This document shows positions 16,437 to 25,000 of a stretch of DNA of 64,000 bases, in pieces. Numbering within the stretch: position 1 is the stretch's first letter; every line of letters starts with the position of its first letter. This stretch comes from a candidate division SR1 bacterium (GTDB lineage: Bacteria; Patescibacteriota; JACMRA01), in the NCBI GenBank assembly GCA_014377045.1, contig JACMQI010000028.1:1-64000 (forward strand), read 5' to 3'. A program made the translations under genes and the position numbers. Below the pieces are notes generated by a model. It did not search any database. It was not told the origin of the DNA and worked only from the letters and a program-made list of their open reading frames with translations.

Positions 16437-16952
16437 CTAATCGTCAAATTGTACTTCACCGATATAGTCGCCTTTTCCTATTTCAAAACCAAGATTTCTC
16501 AATATACCGTACGCGGTTACCAAATGAAAATAAAAATTCGGGATTCCAAAGTCACGCAAAAAATTATTTGGTTTTATTGTTTTGTCTGAAAATCTTGGCA
16601 TTAGAATTTTTCTTTCATCTGCTTGCTCTAAAGTACTTGCATTCACGTTCTGTGCAAATTCAACAGTAGTTTTAAGCCTTTGGATTAGTTGTGCAAGTGT
16701 GGTTTCAGTATCCTCCATTACTGGGGCTTCTATACCTGCTAGTTTGCTTACATGACCTTTGAGATTATCAGAAACTATCTGAATTTGCTTTACAAATGGT
16801 AACATATCAGGAGCTAGGCGAGCTTGAAGAATCTCTACATCTGACATGCCGTTTTCAGTTTTTAAAGAATCAGCTTTTTGTAAAATAACAATTATGGAAT
16901 TTGTACTTTTGACCATCATCTCGACAGAAAATTCATATATATTTTGTGACAT
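16437..16952 (-). CDS. DUF1993-family protein
   Basis: 171 residues, the usual size for DUF1993. It is a soluble helical-bundle protein beginning MSQNIYEFSVEMMVKSTNSI. The pattern LAPDMLPFVKQIQIVSDN around residues 47-64, a TLAQLIQRLKTTVEF helix and the C-terminal FLRDFGIPNFYFHLVTAYG with a conserved His are characteristic. The family is structurally related to DinB-like four-helix bundles, but its function is unknown. It stands alone and converges with the acetyltransferase gene. Confidence 0.8.
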   Translation of the reverse strand: MSQNIYEFSVEMMVKSTNSIIVILQKADSLKTENGMSDVEILQARLAPDMLPFVKQIQIVSDNLKGHVSKLAGIEAPVMEDTETTLAQLIQRLKTTVEFAQNVNASTLEQADERKILMPRFSDKTIKPNNFLRDFGIPNFYFHLVTAYGILRNLGFEIGKGDYIGEVQFDD

Positions 16953-17135
16953 ATCTATAATTAGATAGATTGACGACAGTCTGTCAATAGAAAATTATCG
17001 TATAATTTAATCTTATTTCCTAAGGCCAAAATTTCCTTAAATAATGCTAGTAGTTTGGAAAAATGATTCTTGACATTGCAGGATTTTTGTGATAACATTC
17101 AATAGAAACCCTTCGGTAAATAGTGAGCATATTAA

Positions 17136-17546
17136 ATGCGAAATTTTCTTCATAGAGTTTGGATAAATGCTAGGAGATTTTTTAAATGGGTATCAAATCA
17201 AAAGTTTACGAAAATAGCTTTACGGGAGTTACTCTCATTTATTATTGCTTTTTTCCTTGTACTCAGGTTTTTACATCTAGAATTTTTTGTATATTTTTCA
17301 ACTTTTCTAGGAGCTTATTTAATTTCACTGCTTACTGTAGAATGGGTGCTTACAATTGGTAAACGGAAGAATGACATTCTGACATGGGTATCTCGTGGTT
17401 TCACGTTATTCATAATATATCAGGCTGGACTATCAGTAGTAAATAATATAATGCCAAAGCCACACGATATTCACTATTATTATGCAGGTTTTATTGCAGG
17501 TATTTTAGGATATCTAGTTTCTACAGCTACTAAAAAAATCAAATAG
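17136..17546 (+). CDS. Small integral membrane protein of unknown function
   Basis: 136 residues with a basic N-terminal tail (HRVWINARRFFKW) and about four hydrophobic helices. The last is Gly-rich (AGFIAGILGYLVST) and ends in a Lys-rich tail. I do not recognise a family. It is monocistronic: a clear terminator hairpin begins 9 nt after the stop. The ATG at 17136 is preceded by AT-rich sequence without a Shine-Dalgarno. Confidence 0.55.
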   Translation: MRNFLHRVWINARRFFKWVSNQKFTKIALRELLSFIIAFFLVLRFLHLEFFVYFSTFLGAYLISLLTVEWVLTIGKRKNDILTWVSRGFTLFIIYQAGLSVVNNIMPKPHDIHYYYAGFIAGILGYLVSTATKKIK

Positions 17547-17554
17547 TTTAACTG

Positions 17555-17588
17555 GGGTCAAGAATTAAATTTCTGACCCATTATTTTG
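17555..17588 (+). terminator. Intrinsic terminator
   Basis: TGGGGTCAAGAA and TTTCTGACCCA form a long imperfect stem around a TTAAA loop, followed by TTATTTT. It ends the gene at 17136-17546. The sequence from here to 17734 contains nothing else recognisable. Confidence 0.7.
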
Positions 17589-17734
17589 CATGGAAAAATA
17601 TTTAACAAAAGATAGGATTGATTCGAAGCTCATTAGTAAAGGATCTACTAGAAAATTTAAAGTAAGTCATATTGGTATCATGCGTGATAAAGGCTAATTT
17701 AGTATAAAAAAACTACTTATATATGAGATAGTGT

Positions 17735-18510
17735 TTATTTAGTTGCCTTAAATTGTGATTCTTGACTCAACAAAATATAGGCTAAAGCCAATAAATTAGA
17801 TACAAAATGATAGCTAAAACTATACAATAATCCAAGTCTAATCCGTAAGGATTCTAAAATAATAGCAGAAGTGAATATTAGCAATTGTGCCAGTAACATA
17901 ACACGACCAGATACTCCTTGTTCGTAATTTGTAATAAGTAAGATAGCAAAAACGAAGCATGAAGATAAAATAGTGTGCCAGCATGTTGACTGATGAAATT
18001 GTGAAAGTTATGGATTTTACTTCCTATTAGAAAGTAGCTTAAAATAAAGCAAACGCTTAATACAACATATTGTATTAAAGTTGATATAGCTTCGTTTAAG
18101 TCAAATTCCAAAAACTCTATAACAAAAGTTAACATAAAATAGCTAAATAAGATAGTCACTATTCTAGCTATCAAAAAGCAACGACAAATTTATGTTTTTT
18201 GTCATCCATCTACGAAAGTAAAGCTTCTCTATAAGTAGACTAGATATTAAATATAGCAAAACTAACTGAATAGAAAATTCACTTATAACAGCATTGTTGA
18301 CGCTATATGACTCTTCTAAATTTGGAAATAAACTATAAAGATTTTCTAGATAATTGCTTTCAGAAATAAACTGGATTAGAATAATAAAAACGATGGCAAA
18401 TATTTTTGCAAATATTATCTTCGTTTTTTTAAATCTGAACGTATCAGAAAGTTTTTGAAATCAGTGAAAGTATCTATTATGTTTCAAACGAAATATATAG
18501 CTTTTCTCAT
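17735..18510 (-). pseudogene. Decayed CPBP-family intramembrane protease
   Basis: On the minus strand pieces in different frames join into a membrane protein of about 250 residues. It starts at ATG 18510 (MRKAIYFV), then KIIFAKIFAIVFIILIQFI, then ISSLLIEKLYFRRWM, which corresponds to the EExxxR motif of CPBP proteases with E-K in place of E-E. RIVTILFSYFML follows, then a frame change near 17930 into GRVMLLAQLLIFTSAIILE and YSFSYHFVSNLLALAY, matching the family's final HxxxN motif. A TGA and at least two frameshifts interrupt it, and the catalytic Glu pair is altered. A 98-codon piece (17878-18174) is open but not a whole gene. Confidence 0.6.
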
Positions 18511-18663
18511 TTATTCTACCTATATGTTTTACACACACACGATATATTCACATATTTTTGGTTTTATCAAACTAGTGTTTATCGAATATACTTATGTTTG
18601 ACATAATTTAGGAAGTGTTATATTATAACATTATTCTCAAGGTTTATTTTGGATTAGAATAAC

Positions 18664-19128
18664 ATGAATTTTTTATTTCATAAAAAGAAAGATTCTGAGT
18701 ACACACACAAAGATATAGCAATAAATATAAAATACATTGAAGTATTTATAAATTTGTTTATTATATTGACATGGTTTGTGTTACATCATTTATATGTACA
18801 TATCCTAACCACCCTAGATGTCCGGCAAATCGAATGCATTGAAGCCAAATCCACTCATGAAATATCTATAATTTCTCTTTCAGAAGATAAAATAGTGTGG
18901 GTTTCTGCTACAGATTTAGAAATAAAAAACTTTTGTGAGAAAAGGGCATATGATATTTATTGGGAAAATTATCAGATATCATTTCCGTTGACTCTGATGC
19001 TTGTTCTTACCATTAAATACTCGATTTTTAAGTTTAGCTTTGATATGATAAAATCAAAATTAAATGAGAAAGCAGTATCTATTAAACATTTAGGACACAT
19101 ACTCCAGACTAAAGAAAAAGATAAGTAA
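18664..19128 (+). CDS. Small membrane protein of unknown function
   Basis: 154 residues with two membrane segments (about 25-50 and 108-122), a Lys-rich N-terminus and an extracytoplasmic middle containing two cysteines (IECIEAK and KNFCEKR). No family recognised. It has its own terminator 8 nt after the stop, which supports it being a real gene. It converges on the alternative oxidase gene. Confidence 0.55.
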   Translation: MNFLFHKKKDSEYTHKDIAINIKYIEVFINLFIILTWFVLHHLYVHILTTLDVRQIECIEAKSTHEISIISLSEDKIVWVSATDLEIKNFCEKRAYDIYWENYQISFPLTLMLVLTIKYSIFKFSFDMIKSKLNEKAVSIKHLGHILQTKEKDK

Positions 19129-19136
19129 ATATGTCT

Positions 19137-19174
19137 AGCTCTAATTATTATAATATTAGGGCTTTATTTTATTT
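19137..19174 (+). terminator. Intrinsic terminator before the alternative oxidase gene end
   Basis: AGCTCTAAT and ATTAGGGCT pair (with one G-T) around an AT loop, followed by TTATTTTATTT. It ends the plus-strand gene at 19128. Confidence 0.6.
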
Positions 19175-19832
19175 AGGGTTTTTTAATTAGCTCGACACCA
19201 GGATTTTTTGAGGATAAACTAGTAAATGTGGAGCAATTTTGCATTTCCTTAGAATGTAAAACTTCATCGTTACGAATAGATTCAAAAACTTGGTATAGAT
19301 TCAATGATTCAGTTTTCTCAGGGGGTGATGTCATGCGAGTATGTGTAGAAAAAAAATAATCATGACATATTTTTGTGGCATTGGTTTGCTTAAGTACTGT
19401 TTCATGATCGTGTAAAAAACTTGTATAAGTGTCCGCTGCATGGGATTCTACAACTTCCATTAAATAATATCCTGAATTTGGAAAAAATAGATACAAAGCA
19501 CAATTTGTCCAAAAGTAGAAAACCCCAAGAGATCGCGCAAAAAACCTATTAATCCATAAATCATTACCACCTAGCTCTTCCATAATAAGTAGATGGTACT
19601 CTTCATTTACAGATTGGTGAAAATGCATGTTCATAAGCTCATAACTAGGATGCCTACCAATGGATTGATACAAGTGTAATACTGATAAATAGCTTATATA
19701 AGGTATGCGTGCAATAGTTTCAAGTACAAAAAATCTTCTATATCCATTTTTATATATAAGGTCCAGAAGAAAAAGTGTAATATTTACAATAATTTTTAGT
19801 ATTGAGTTGATTATCTTGGTGAGTGTGTGCAT
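19173..19832 (-). CDS. Alternative oxidase (AOX/PTOX-type di-iron quinol oxidase)
   Basis: 219 residues, compact like bacterial and plastid-type alternative oxidases, which oxidise quinol and reduce oxygen to water without pumping protons. The family core is intact: RRFFVLETIARIPYISYLS (E38), QSVNEEYHLLIMEELGGND (E77 and H80), VVESHAADTY (E129) and SIRNDEVLH (E190 and H193). All six predicted di-iron ligands are therefore present. Two hydrophobic segments (about 43-58 and 102-117) would form the monotopic membrane face. The promoter is TTGACG-N17-TATAAT 14 nt before the ATG. VKOR is divergent upstream. No quinone biosynthesis or other respiratory gene is in the window. Assignment is strong. 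Confidence 0.9.
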   Translation of the reverse strand: MHTLTKIINSILKIIVNITLFLLDLIYKNGYRRFFVLETIARIPYISYLSVLHLYQSIGRHPSYELMNMHFHQSVNEEYHLLIMEELGGNDLWINRFFARSLGVFYFWTNCALYLFFPNSGYYLMEVVESHAADTYTSFLHDHETVLKQTNATKICHDYFFSTHTRMTSPPEKTESLNLYQVFESIRNDEVLHSKEMQNCSTFTSLSSKNPGVELIKKP

Positions 19833-19846
19833 ATTTATTGCAAAGT

Positions 19847-19875
19847 ATTATAAACATCTTTAAAACAATCGTCAA
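19847..19875 (-). promoter_or_regulatory. Promoter of the alternative oxidase gene
   Basis: On the minus strand TTGACG (19875-19870), a 17-nt spacer and a perfect TATAAT (19852-19847), with ATG 14 nt further. This is among the best promoters in the window, implying real expression. Confidence 0.75.
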
Positions 19876-19924
19876 ATTTTTATGCTTGACCTCATTTATA
19901 AAGTTTATTAACCTTAATAACACT

Positions 19925-20530
19925 ATGGTACAAAGCATAAATAAATTTATTAAAAATCACTACTTAGCTATTCTGATAGTACTATTTGCTTCTATCGGTT
20001 TTACTGCAGCATTTACTCTTAGTGTTGAAAAAATCCATATCTTAATGAATCCAAATGAGGTTTTGCCATGTGATGTAAACGAAATCTTTAATTGTGCTAC
20101 AGTGATGCGCAGTCCATATGCTAGCATACTTGGAATTCCATGGTCTTTTTTTGGCATCGCTGGATACCCTGCAGTATTATTATTTGGTTTGTTTATGATA
20201 GAAAGACCCAAAATTAGTCGATGGTTGGGAGTTTTGGTAACTCTTGGAGTTTTGGGTGCATTTACTCTTTCTACTTATTTTGTTTGGTTATCGGCATATG
20301 TAATTGGTGTTTTTTGTCCATGGTGTTTATTATCTGCGATCAGCTCAACTGCAGCATTTTTCCTTATAGTTACTCATAATTTAAAAGAAAATAATTATAA
20401 TTTGTCTAATGATTGGGCGTTGTTTTTCCAAAAAAAGATAAAAGCAGGTTGGAATGTATTATTTACAATCGTTTGGTATATTGGTATGGTACTATTTGCA
20501 TATTTCCCATTTTGGTATGGCAGTAGGTAG
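19925..20530 (+). CDS. Vitamin K epoxide reductase (VKOR) family thiol oxidoreductase
   Basis: Start set at ATG 19925, giving 201 residues; an earlier in-frame codon at 19823 would overlap the AOX gene. There are five hydrophobic helices. The loop cysteines C49 and C57 (LPCD and IFNC) and the active CPWC pair at 131-134 are all present. Bacterial VKOR re-oxidises a DsbA-like oxidase and passes electrons to quinone, making disulfides in exported proteins. The cysteine-containing surface proteins of this window would be natural substrates. It leads an operon with the PAP2 phosphatase (25-nt gap). No DsbA-like domain is fused, and none is seen nearby. Confidence 0.85.
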   Translation: MVQSINKFIKNHYLAILIVLFASIGFTAAFTLSVEKIHILMNPNEVLPCDVNEIFNCATVMRSPYASILGIPWSFFGIAGYPAVLLFGLFMIERPKISRWLGVLVTLGVLGAFTLSTYFVWLSAYVIGVFCPWCLLSAISSTAAFFLIVTHNLKENNYNLSNDWALFFQKKIKAGWNVLFTIVWYIGMVLFAYFPFWYGSR

Positions 20531-20555
20531 GCTATTACTATAAGGTTTATATTCT

Positions 20556-21209
20556 ATGAAGGTTTTTTCTAAAAAGTTTGTTCAATCAGCATTAATTGGG
20601 TTTTTTTTGTTGTTCCTTATTTATTTGACTCGTGAAGTTTTAGAGCGCGAAACTAGCAATGTCGATACGACTGTTTATAATTTTATGATTAGTTTTCGTA
20701 GTTCACATTTAACTTTTATAATGATCGCGATATCTTTTATTGGTGAGCAAATTGCAGTATTAATGGCTGTTTTATTGATACTTTTTTATATTCTCAAAAG
20801 AAAATTTATGGATGGTTTGTTGACATTTTTGGCTATTTTTTTAGCATCGACTGTTACGTATTTTCTTAAGATTATTACTGCTCGTTCTCGGCCTGATATG
20901 ATGTTTAGACTAGCCACTGAAAACAACTTTAGTTTTCCTTCTGGTCATGCAACCATTGCATTTACGGTGTATCCCATATTACTTATTATGTTTTGGAGAT
21001 CAATGCAGAGTAAAGGAAAATCTATGTCAGTATTAACTTACATTTTGGTTGGAATACTGACATTGATACCTATTCTTGTAGGTATTTCACGTCTATATTT
21101 AGGTGTGCATTTTTTTTCAGATGTACTCGCTGGTACTATTATAGGGCTATTTTTTAGTTATTTATTCGCTATCACATCAAAACATTCTATATATTCTAAA
21201 ACAAACTAA
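20556..21209 (+). CDS. PAP2-family membrane phosphatase (undecaprenyl-pyrophosphatase type)
   Basis: 217 residues with about six helices and the three PAP2 motifs: KIITARSRP (about 107-115), FPSGHAT (about 127-133) and SRLYLGVHFFSDVLAG (about 174-189) with the catalytic histidines. Such enzymes dephosphorylate lipid pyrophosphates, most often undecaprenyl-pyrophosphate, on the outer face of the membrane. With DgkA and the sugar transferase in this window it fits recycling of the lipid carrier. Second gene of the VKOR operon. Confidence 0.85.
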   Translation: MKVFSKKFVQSALIGFFLLFLIYLTREVLERETSNVDTTVYNFMISFRSSHLTFIMIAISFIGEQIAVLMAVLLILFYILKRKFMDGLLTFLAIFLASTVTYFLKIITARSRPDMMFRLATENNFSFPSGHATIAFTVYPILLIMFWRSMQSKGKSMSVLTYILVGILTLIPILVGISRLYLGVHFFSDVLAGTIIGLFFSYLFAITSKHSIYSKTN

Positions 21210-21217
21210 GTGCAATT

Positions 21218-21448
21218 ATGATTAAAAAAATAAACTCATTCATGGATAAATCGTTTTGGAAACATGTTCACAAGACTGTTCAAAAGTTCGATAACTACCA
21301 TCCACTGGCTCGAATAATTATTGGTACAGGACTAGTAGTATTGGGAGTTATCGGTATTATTTTACCAGTTATGCCAGGCTGGATATTCTTGATTCCTGGA
21401 ATAATTTTGGTATTTCCGTTTACTAAAAAATGGTTTGGTAAAAACTAA
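21218..21448 (+). CDS. PGPGW/DUF454-like small membrane protein
   Basis: 76 residues; a charged N-terminal helix is followed by two hydrophobic segments with the pattern GVIGIILPVMPGWIFLIPG. This is the turn motif (PVMPGW) of the PGPGW family of putative two-helix membrane proteins of unknown role. It begins 8 nt after the PAP2 stop and is probably the last gene of the VKOR-PAP2 operon. Confidence 0.7.
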   Translation: MIKKINSFMDKSFWKHVHKTVQKFDNYHPLARIIIGTGLVVLGVIGIILPVMPGWIFLIPGIILVFPFTKKWFGKN

Positions 21449-21656
21449 TTTTTTTAGCTAGCTATTATTAATTTTGAAGTAAGTATCATGATATTGAAAA
21501 AAATGAAGCAACAATATATCAAATAAAAATCAGTATAATAAAATCTACTGCACTAATCGGTTATACCTATTTATGATTATATGATGAGCTTATACAAGCA
21601 TATATAAAACATGCTACTCCTACTAAGGGGATTCCCAAATACAATGTTTAATAGTA

Positions 21657-21784
21657 TTATTCGTCACGCTTTGTAAGCTCTTCACTTTGATTTGATAATA
21701 CATATAAACCTCCAAAAAATAATACTGTATCAACTACCATTGCAAATAATAAACATACGACAAAAACTTTGCAATTTTTTTCAT
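21657..21784 (-). pseudogene. Possible remnant of a tiny membrane protein
   Basis: Within the 21449-21870 gap, a minus-strand ATG (21784) starts MKKIAKF. After a one-base shift the frame reads CLLFAMVVDTVLFFGG, then a polar tail SNQSEELTKRDE and TAA. This looks like a 40-residue single-helix protein with one frameshift, but may be chance. Nothing else was recognised in the gap. Confidence 0.25.
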
Positions 21785-21870
21785 TTTATTGATTTTCGAA
21801 GGTGTAGTTTTGTAATATGATTTATAATTAATGTTGGCAACAAACTTAATCAACTATAAAATTAACTTCC

Positions 21871-23181
21871 CTACGGAGCCAAACGATTGACATCTCTGGG
21901 AAATAGTGTAGCCTCTTTGACGCTTGCGAGTCCTATAAATTTCTGTACTAGTCTCTCAAAGCCCATTCCAAATCCTCCATGCATTGGCATACCGTATTTG
22001 AATGCCGCTACATAGTATTTGAATCCTTCTGATTCTGGATCTAATCCTTTGGCTTTAATCTGCTCTAGTAATATATCGTAGCGGTGTTCTCGTAGTGGTA
22101 CAGTCGCAATTTCTACACCACGAAATAGTAAATCAGCTCGATAGGTAACTTCAGGTTTGTCAGGATTTACCATGTGATAAAAAGCTTTTTCACTAGAGGG
22201 AAATTCGGTTACAAATACTGCATCCGATCCCCAATTTTTGTTGCTATACTCACATATCCAGCGTTCTTCTTCTGGGCTTGGATCTTTTTCACCACGGAGG
22301 TCTTTTTTAGTTTTTTCAAAGTAAAGTGCATGGAGATTATCTACTGTGATTTGTGGATATTTGCTTGGTAATAGAGGTTTTATAGCCCCAAGTAGATTTA
22401 AATCACCTTCATAGTGTGTCCAAATATAGTCGCTAATACTGTTTAGTAAATTGTTTGTTATATCCCATACGTCTTGTACACTGTTTACAAAGCCAAGCTC
22501 CATATCGATAGTCGTAAATTCGGTCATATGGCGGGTAGTGAAACTAGGCTCAGCACGATACGTAGCACCAATTTCGAATACACGCTCGAAAACTCCCACC
22601 ATCATTTGCTTATAAAACTGAGCAGATTGGGCTAGTGAAGCAGTTTGACCAAAATAGTCCAATGTAAATACTTCAGATCCACCCTCAGTAGCACCAGCAA
22701 GGAGCTTTGGGGAGCGAAATTCAGTAAAATCATTTTTGTGAAAGAATTCTCTAGCTCCACGTGAAACACCATCTTGAACACGAAAAATAGCACGTTCTTT
22801 GAGGTTACGTAGTGTCAAATAGCGATAACCAAATAGTGTATCATAGTTATCAGGGTTATGGCTTATGTTTTTGTCTACTTCAATAGGTGGTACTTCAGTA
22901 ATAGGTACCTCAATAGTTACTTTTGGATCATGAATCTCGGCACCATTGCTTGCTCTAGGCTCTTCTTTAACCATTCCAGTAACACTAATGATAGTTCCGC
23001 TTTGTAGCCCTTTTAATTTACTAGACTCTTCGCTCATGTCGTCTACAATCTGAATCAAACCCTGCCTATCTCTTATTACTAAAAAAGTAAGATTACCCAT
23101 TTCGCGTTTTTTGTGGAGCCAGCCTGAGACCGTAGCTTCTTGACCGATATGTTTACTAAGTTCGTTTGATAAAATACGCAT
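21871..23181 (-). CDS. aspS: Aspartyl-tRNA synthetase, archaeal/short type (probably non-discriminating)
   Basis: 436 residues, the length of the archaeal-type AspRS rather than the ~590-residue bacterial type with its insertion domain. An N-terminal OB-fold (about 1-105) begins IGQEATVSGWLHKKREMGN. Class II motif 2 is around YRAEPSFTTRHMTEF and motif 3 is GFGMGFERL near the C-terminus. The histidine in GWLHKK falls where discriminating archaeal enzymes carry tryptophan, so it likely also charges tRNA-Asn and would need GatCAB (known for the family; the residue reading is mine). Single-gene transcription unit. Confidence 0.9.
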   Translation of the reverse strand: MRILSNELSKHIGQEATVSGWLHKKREMGNLTFLVIRDRQGLIQIVDDMSEESSKLKGLQSGTIISVTGMVKEEPRASNGAEIHDPKVTIEVPITEVPPIEVDKNISHNPDNYDTLFGYRYLTLRNLKERAIFRVQDGVSRGAREFFHKNDFTEFRSPKLLAGATEGGSEVFTLDYFGQTASLAQSAQFYKQMMVGVFERVFEIGATYRAEPSFTTRHMTEFTTIDMELGFVNSVQDVWDITNNLLNSISDYIWTHYEGDLNLLGAIKPLLPSKYPQITVDNLHALYFEKTKKDLRGEKDPSPEEERWICEYSNKNWGSDAVFVTEFPSSEKAFYHMVNPDKPEVTYRADLLFRGVEIATVPLREHRYDILLEQIKAKGLDPESEGFKYYVAAFKYGMPMHGGFGMGFERLVQKFIGLASVKEATLFPRDVNRLAP

Positions 23182-23424
23182 AAATTTACTATAATTTAAG
23201 AAAAATAAGGAAATATCTGATTTATGTCAATAAAAAATGTTTAGATTATTTTATAGTATGATAACTTTTTCCTAGTTTCAAAATCGATACTTTAATTGCA
23301 TCAAAAATAATATTACTAAAATATAAACTAGTAAATTTCTATTATATTTTGAATTTGGATCGATTATTAATTTTTTGCATTTGCTATAAACAAAAATATT
23401 GTGTAATATGATGACATCCTAATT

Positions 23425-23640
23425 ATGTCCCGTAACAACAGAAAAAGTAAGCAAGTTTTACAAGAAAATATTACAAAAATAAAGATACCGTTTAATAAAA
23501 CTATTTTGTTTAAAGTATTTAGTATTATAATATTACTAACTTTGTTTCTTGTGCCAACTTTGAGTCTCTTGATCAATTTTATCAACCCATCTACGAATTC
23601 TACAAATGTGAAAACACAAAGTATACGAGTAAAAAACTAA
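23425..23640 (+). CDS. Small single-helix membrane protein
   Basis: 71 residues: Lys/Arg-rich N-terminus (MSRNNRKSKQ), one transmembrane helix (about 32-50, VFSIIILLTLFLVPTL) and a short polar tail. A TATGAT box lies 11 nt before the ATG, in line with the leaderless style of this genome. No family recognised. Too short and plain to assign. Confidence 0.45.
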   Translation: MSRNNRKSKQVLQENITKIKIPFNKTILFKVFSIIILLTLFLVPTLSLLINFINPSTNSTNVKTQSIRVKN

Positions 23641-23647
23641 ATCCAAT

Positions 23648-23676
23648 TTGACAAAAGATTTTGGTTTAATTATGCT
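23648..23676 (+). promoter_or_regulatory. Promoter of the His-rich membrane protein gene
   Basis: TTGACA (23648-23653), a 17-nt spacer and TATGCT (23671-23676). ATG is at 23697. Confidence 0.65.
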
Positions 23677-23696
23677 AAGTAATAAATTACATTAAT

Positions 23697-24260
23697 ATGA
23701 CAAAGCAAAATAAAACAATAAAAGAAGAAGTTCACACTCATGGTGATTCTAAGCACACTAAGCACAACACAGGCCATGATTCTAATGATAAAAACAACCT
23801 TTTTACCCAAATAGATGATTATCTTCATGATTTTTTGGTGGAGCGAGCACCAGATCTACCAAATAACGTCAAAGAAACGTTTGTCAAGTTCATGCCTATC
23901 ATTAACATGCTGATGATATTTTCTACAGTTTTCGCATCATTTATATCAATTTATTCTGTAGTACTCTTACAGCAAATGGCTACTTTCTCTTCTGGTATAT
24001 TTGGATATGGTTACTTAGGTCAAAATAATGCTCTCGCAAGCGGTCTTAATATTGCTGTTTATGGTTTTGTACTTTATTTTCTTGTCAAAGCGCAAACAGG
24101 CTTGCAACCAAAAAACTATTCTGCATGGAAATATTTGGTTTTTGCACAACTTATCAATACGATAATTGCAGTATTGAGTTTTTCACTTCCGTGGTTACTT
24201 GGAAATTTAATTACATTATACGTTCTATATCAAATTAAAACTTATTATAAGGAAAAATAG
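23697..24260 (+). CDS. Membrane protein with His-rich N-terminus, unknown function
   Basis: 187 residues. The first 35 are polar and His-rich (VHTHGDSKHTKHNTGHD), which could bind metal. A short amphipathic helix follows, then four hydrophobic segments (about 62-88, 105-122, 137-155 and 158-175). I do not recognise the family. It has a good promoter and a large terminator, so it is expressed alone. A metal-related role is only a guess from the histidines. Confidence 0.55.
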   Translation: MTKQNKTIKEEVHTHGDSKHTKHNTGHDSNDKNNLFTQIDDYLHDFLVERAPDLPNNVKETFVKFMPIINMLMIFSTVFASFISIYSVVLLQQMATFSSGIFGYGYLGQNNALASGLNIAVYGFVLYFLVKAQTGLQPKNYSAWKYLVFAQLINTIIAVLSFSLPWLLGNLITLYVLYQIKTYYKEK

Positions 24261-24278
24261 TTATTACTAACTTAATTA

Positions 24279-24338
24279 CGCTAATATTAAAAATATTATT
24301 TCTCTAATAGTATTTTAGTATTAGCGAATTTTATTTTT
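24279..24338 (+). terminator. Large hairpin terminator
   Basis: CGCTAATATTAAAAATA (24279-24295) pairs with an almost complementary arm ending at TATTAGCG (24326), then AATTTTATTTTT. It ends the preceding gene. From here to 24610 I see nothing recognisable. Confidence 0.65.
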
Positions 24339-24609
24339 AGCTGGAATATTTGGATATATGGAATATACGAGATTAGAAATAATCTATCTATTTCAAACAA
24401 ATTTTTTAGTTTGTTCTTGTTATTAGATAGTTTTGGTCCAAATGTTAGATCTATTTTGTCTAAAATATACTATCAAGGTTTTAAAACGACTACTAATATA
24501 GTTAAGAAATTCGCTTAAGTTTAAAATTGGATTTAGACTACCTTTTTATATTATTTTTGTATTTAATATTTATTTTAGCATAAAAAATGAAGTGAAAGTA
24601 GTTAAACTA

Positions 24610-24888
24610 TTACCTCAAAGTACATAAAATAAAAAAAGTTGATAGAAACAGACAATTAGTTTTGGTCCAGCCTAAAAGTTTTATTGATATTTGCAGATTT
24701 ATACTATCCTCAGCAATAGTTGTATGCCCCAAACCAAAGTAAACTGTACAACTAATGACTTCATCTTGACATGCAAAATTAAATTTTTTAACAATATTTA
24801 TAAATCTTCAGTAATTTTTATTACTTGTTATTTTATAATCTACTAAAATGCTACATTGATTCCATCTTGATTTTCCTATTTCTAGAAT
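24610..24888 (-). pseudogene. Possible decayed Cys-containing protein with terminal membrane helix
   Basis: A minus-strand frame stays open from about 24888 to TAA at 24610-24612 except for one TGA. It reads ILEIGKSRWNQCSILVDYK, then KNY, TGA, RFINIVKKFNFACQDEVISC, then VYFGLGHTTIAEDSINLQ and a hydrophobic end. Composition and the paired cysteines look protein-like, and the TGA could be a decayed Trp codon. I cannot name a family. It could be chance in AT-rich DNA. Confidence 0.25.
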
Positions 24889-25000
24889 TCATAAGTTTTA
24901 GCTAATCGACTCGGAATTCTGTTAAACTTAATTAACACTTGTATTTTGTACAAAAGAATTATACTATATATAAAATATTTGCAAGAGTGAAATATTAATT

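Noticed and set aside
19750-19938. Minus-strand frame overlapping the alternative oxidase start
   Set aside because: Overlaps the AOX gene and VKOR start in another frame and has no promoter or recognisable protein.
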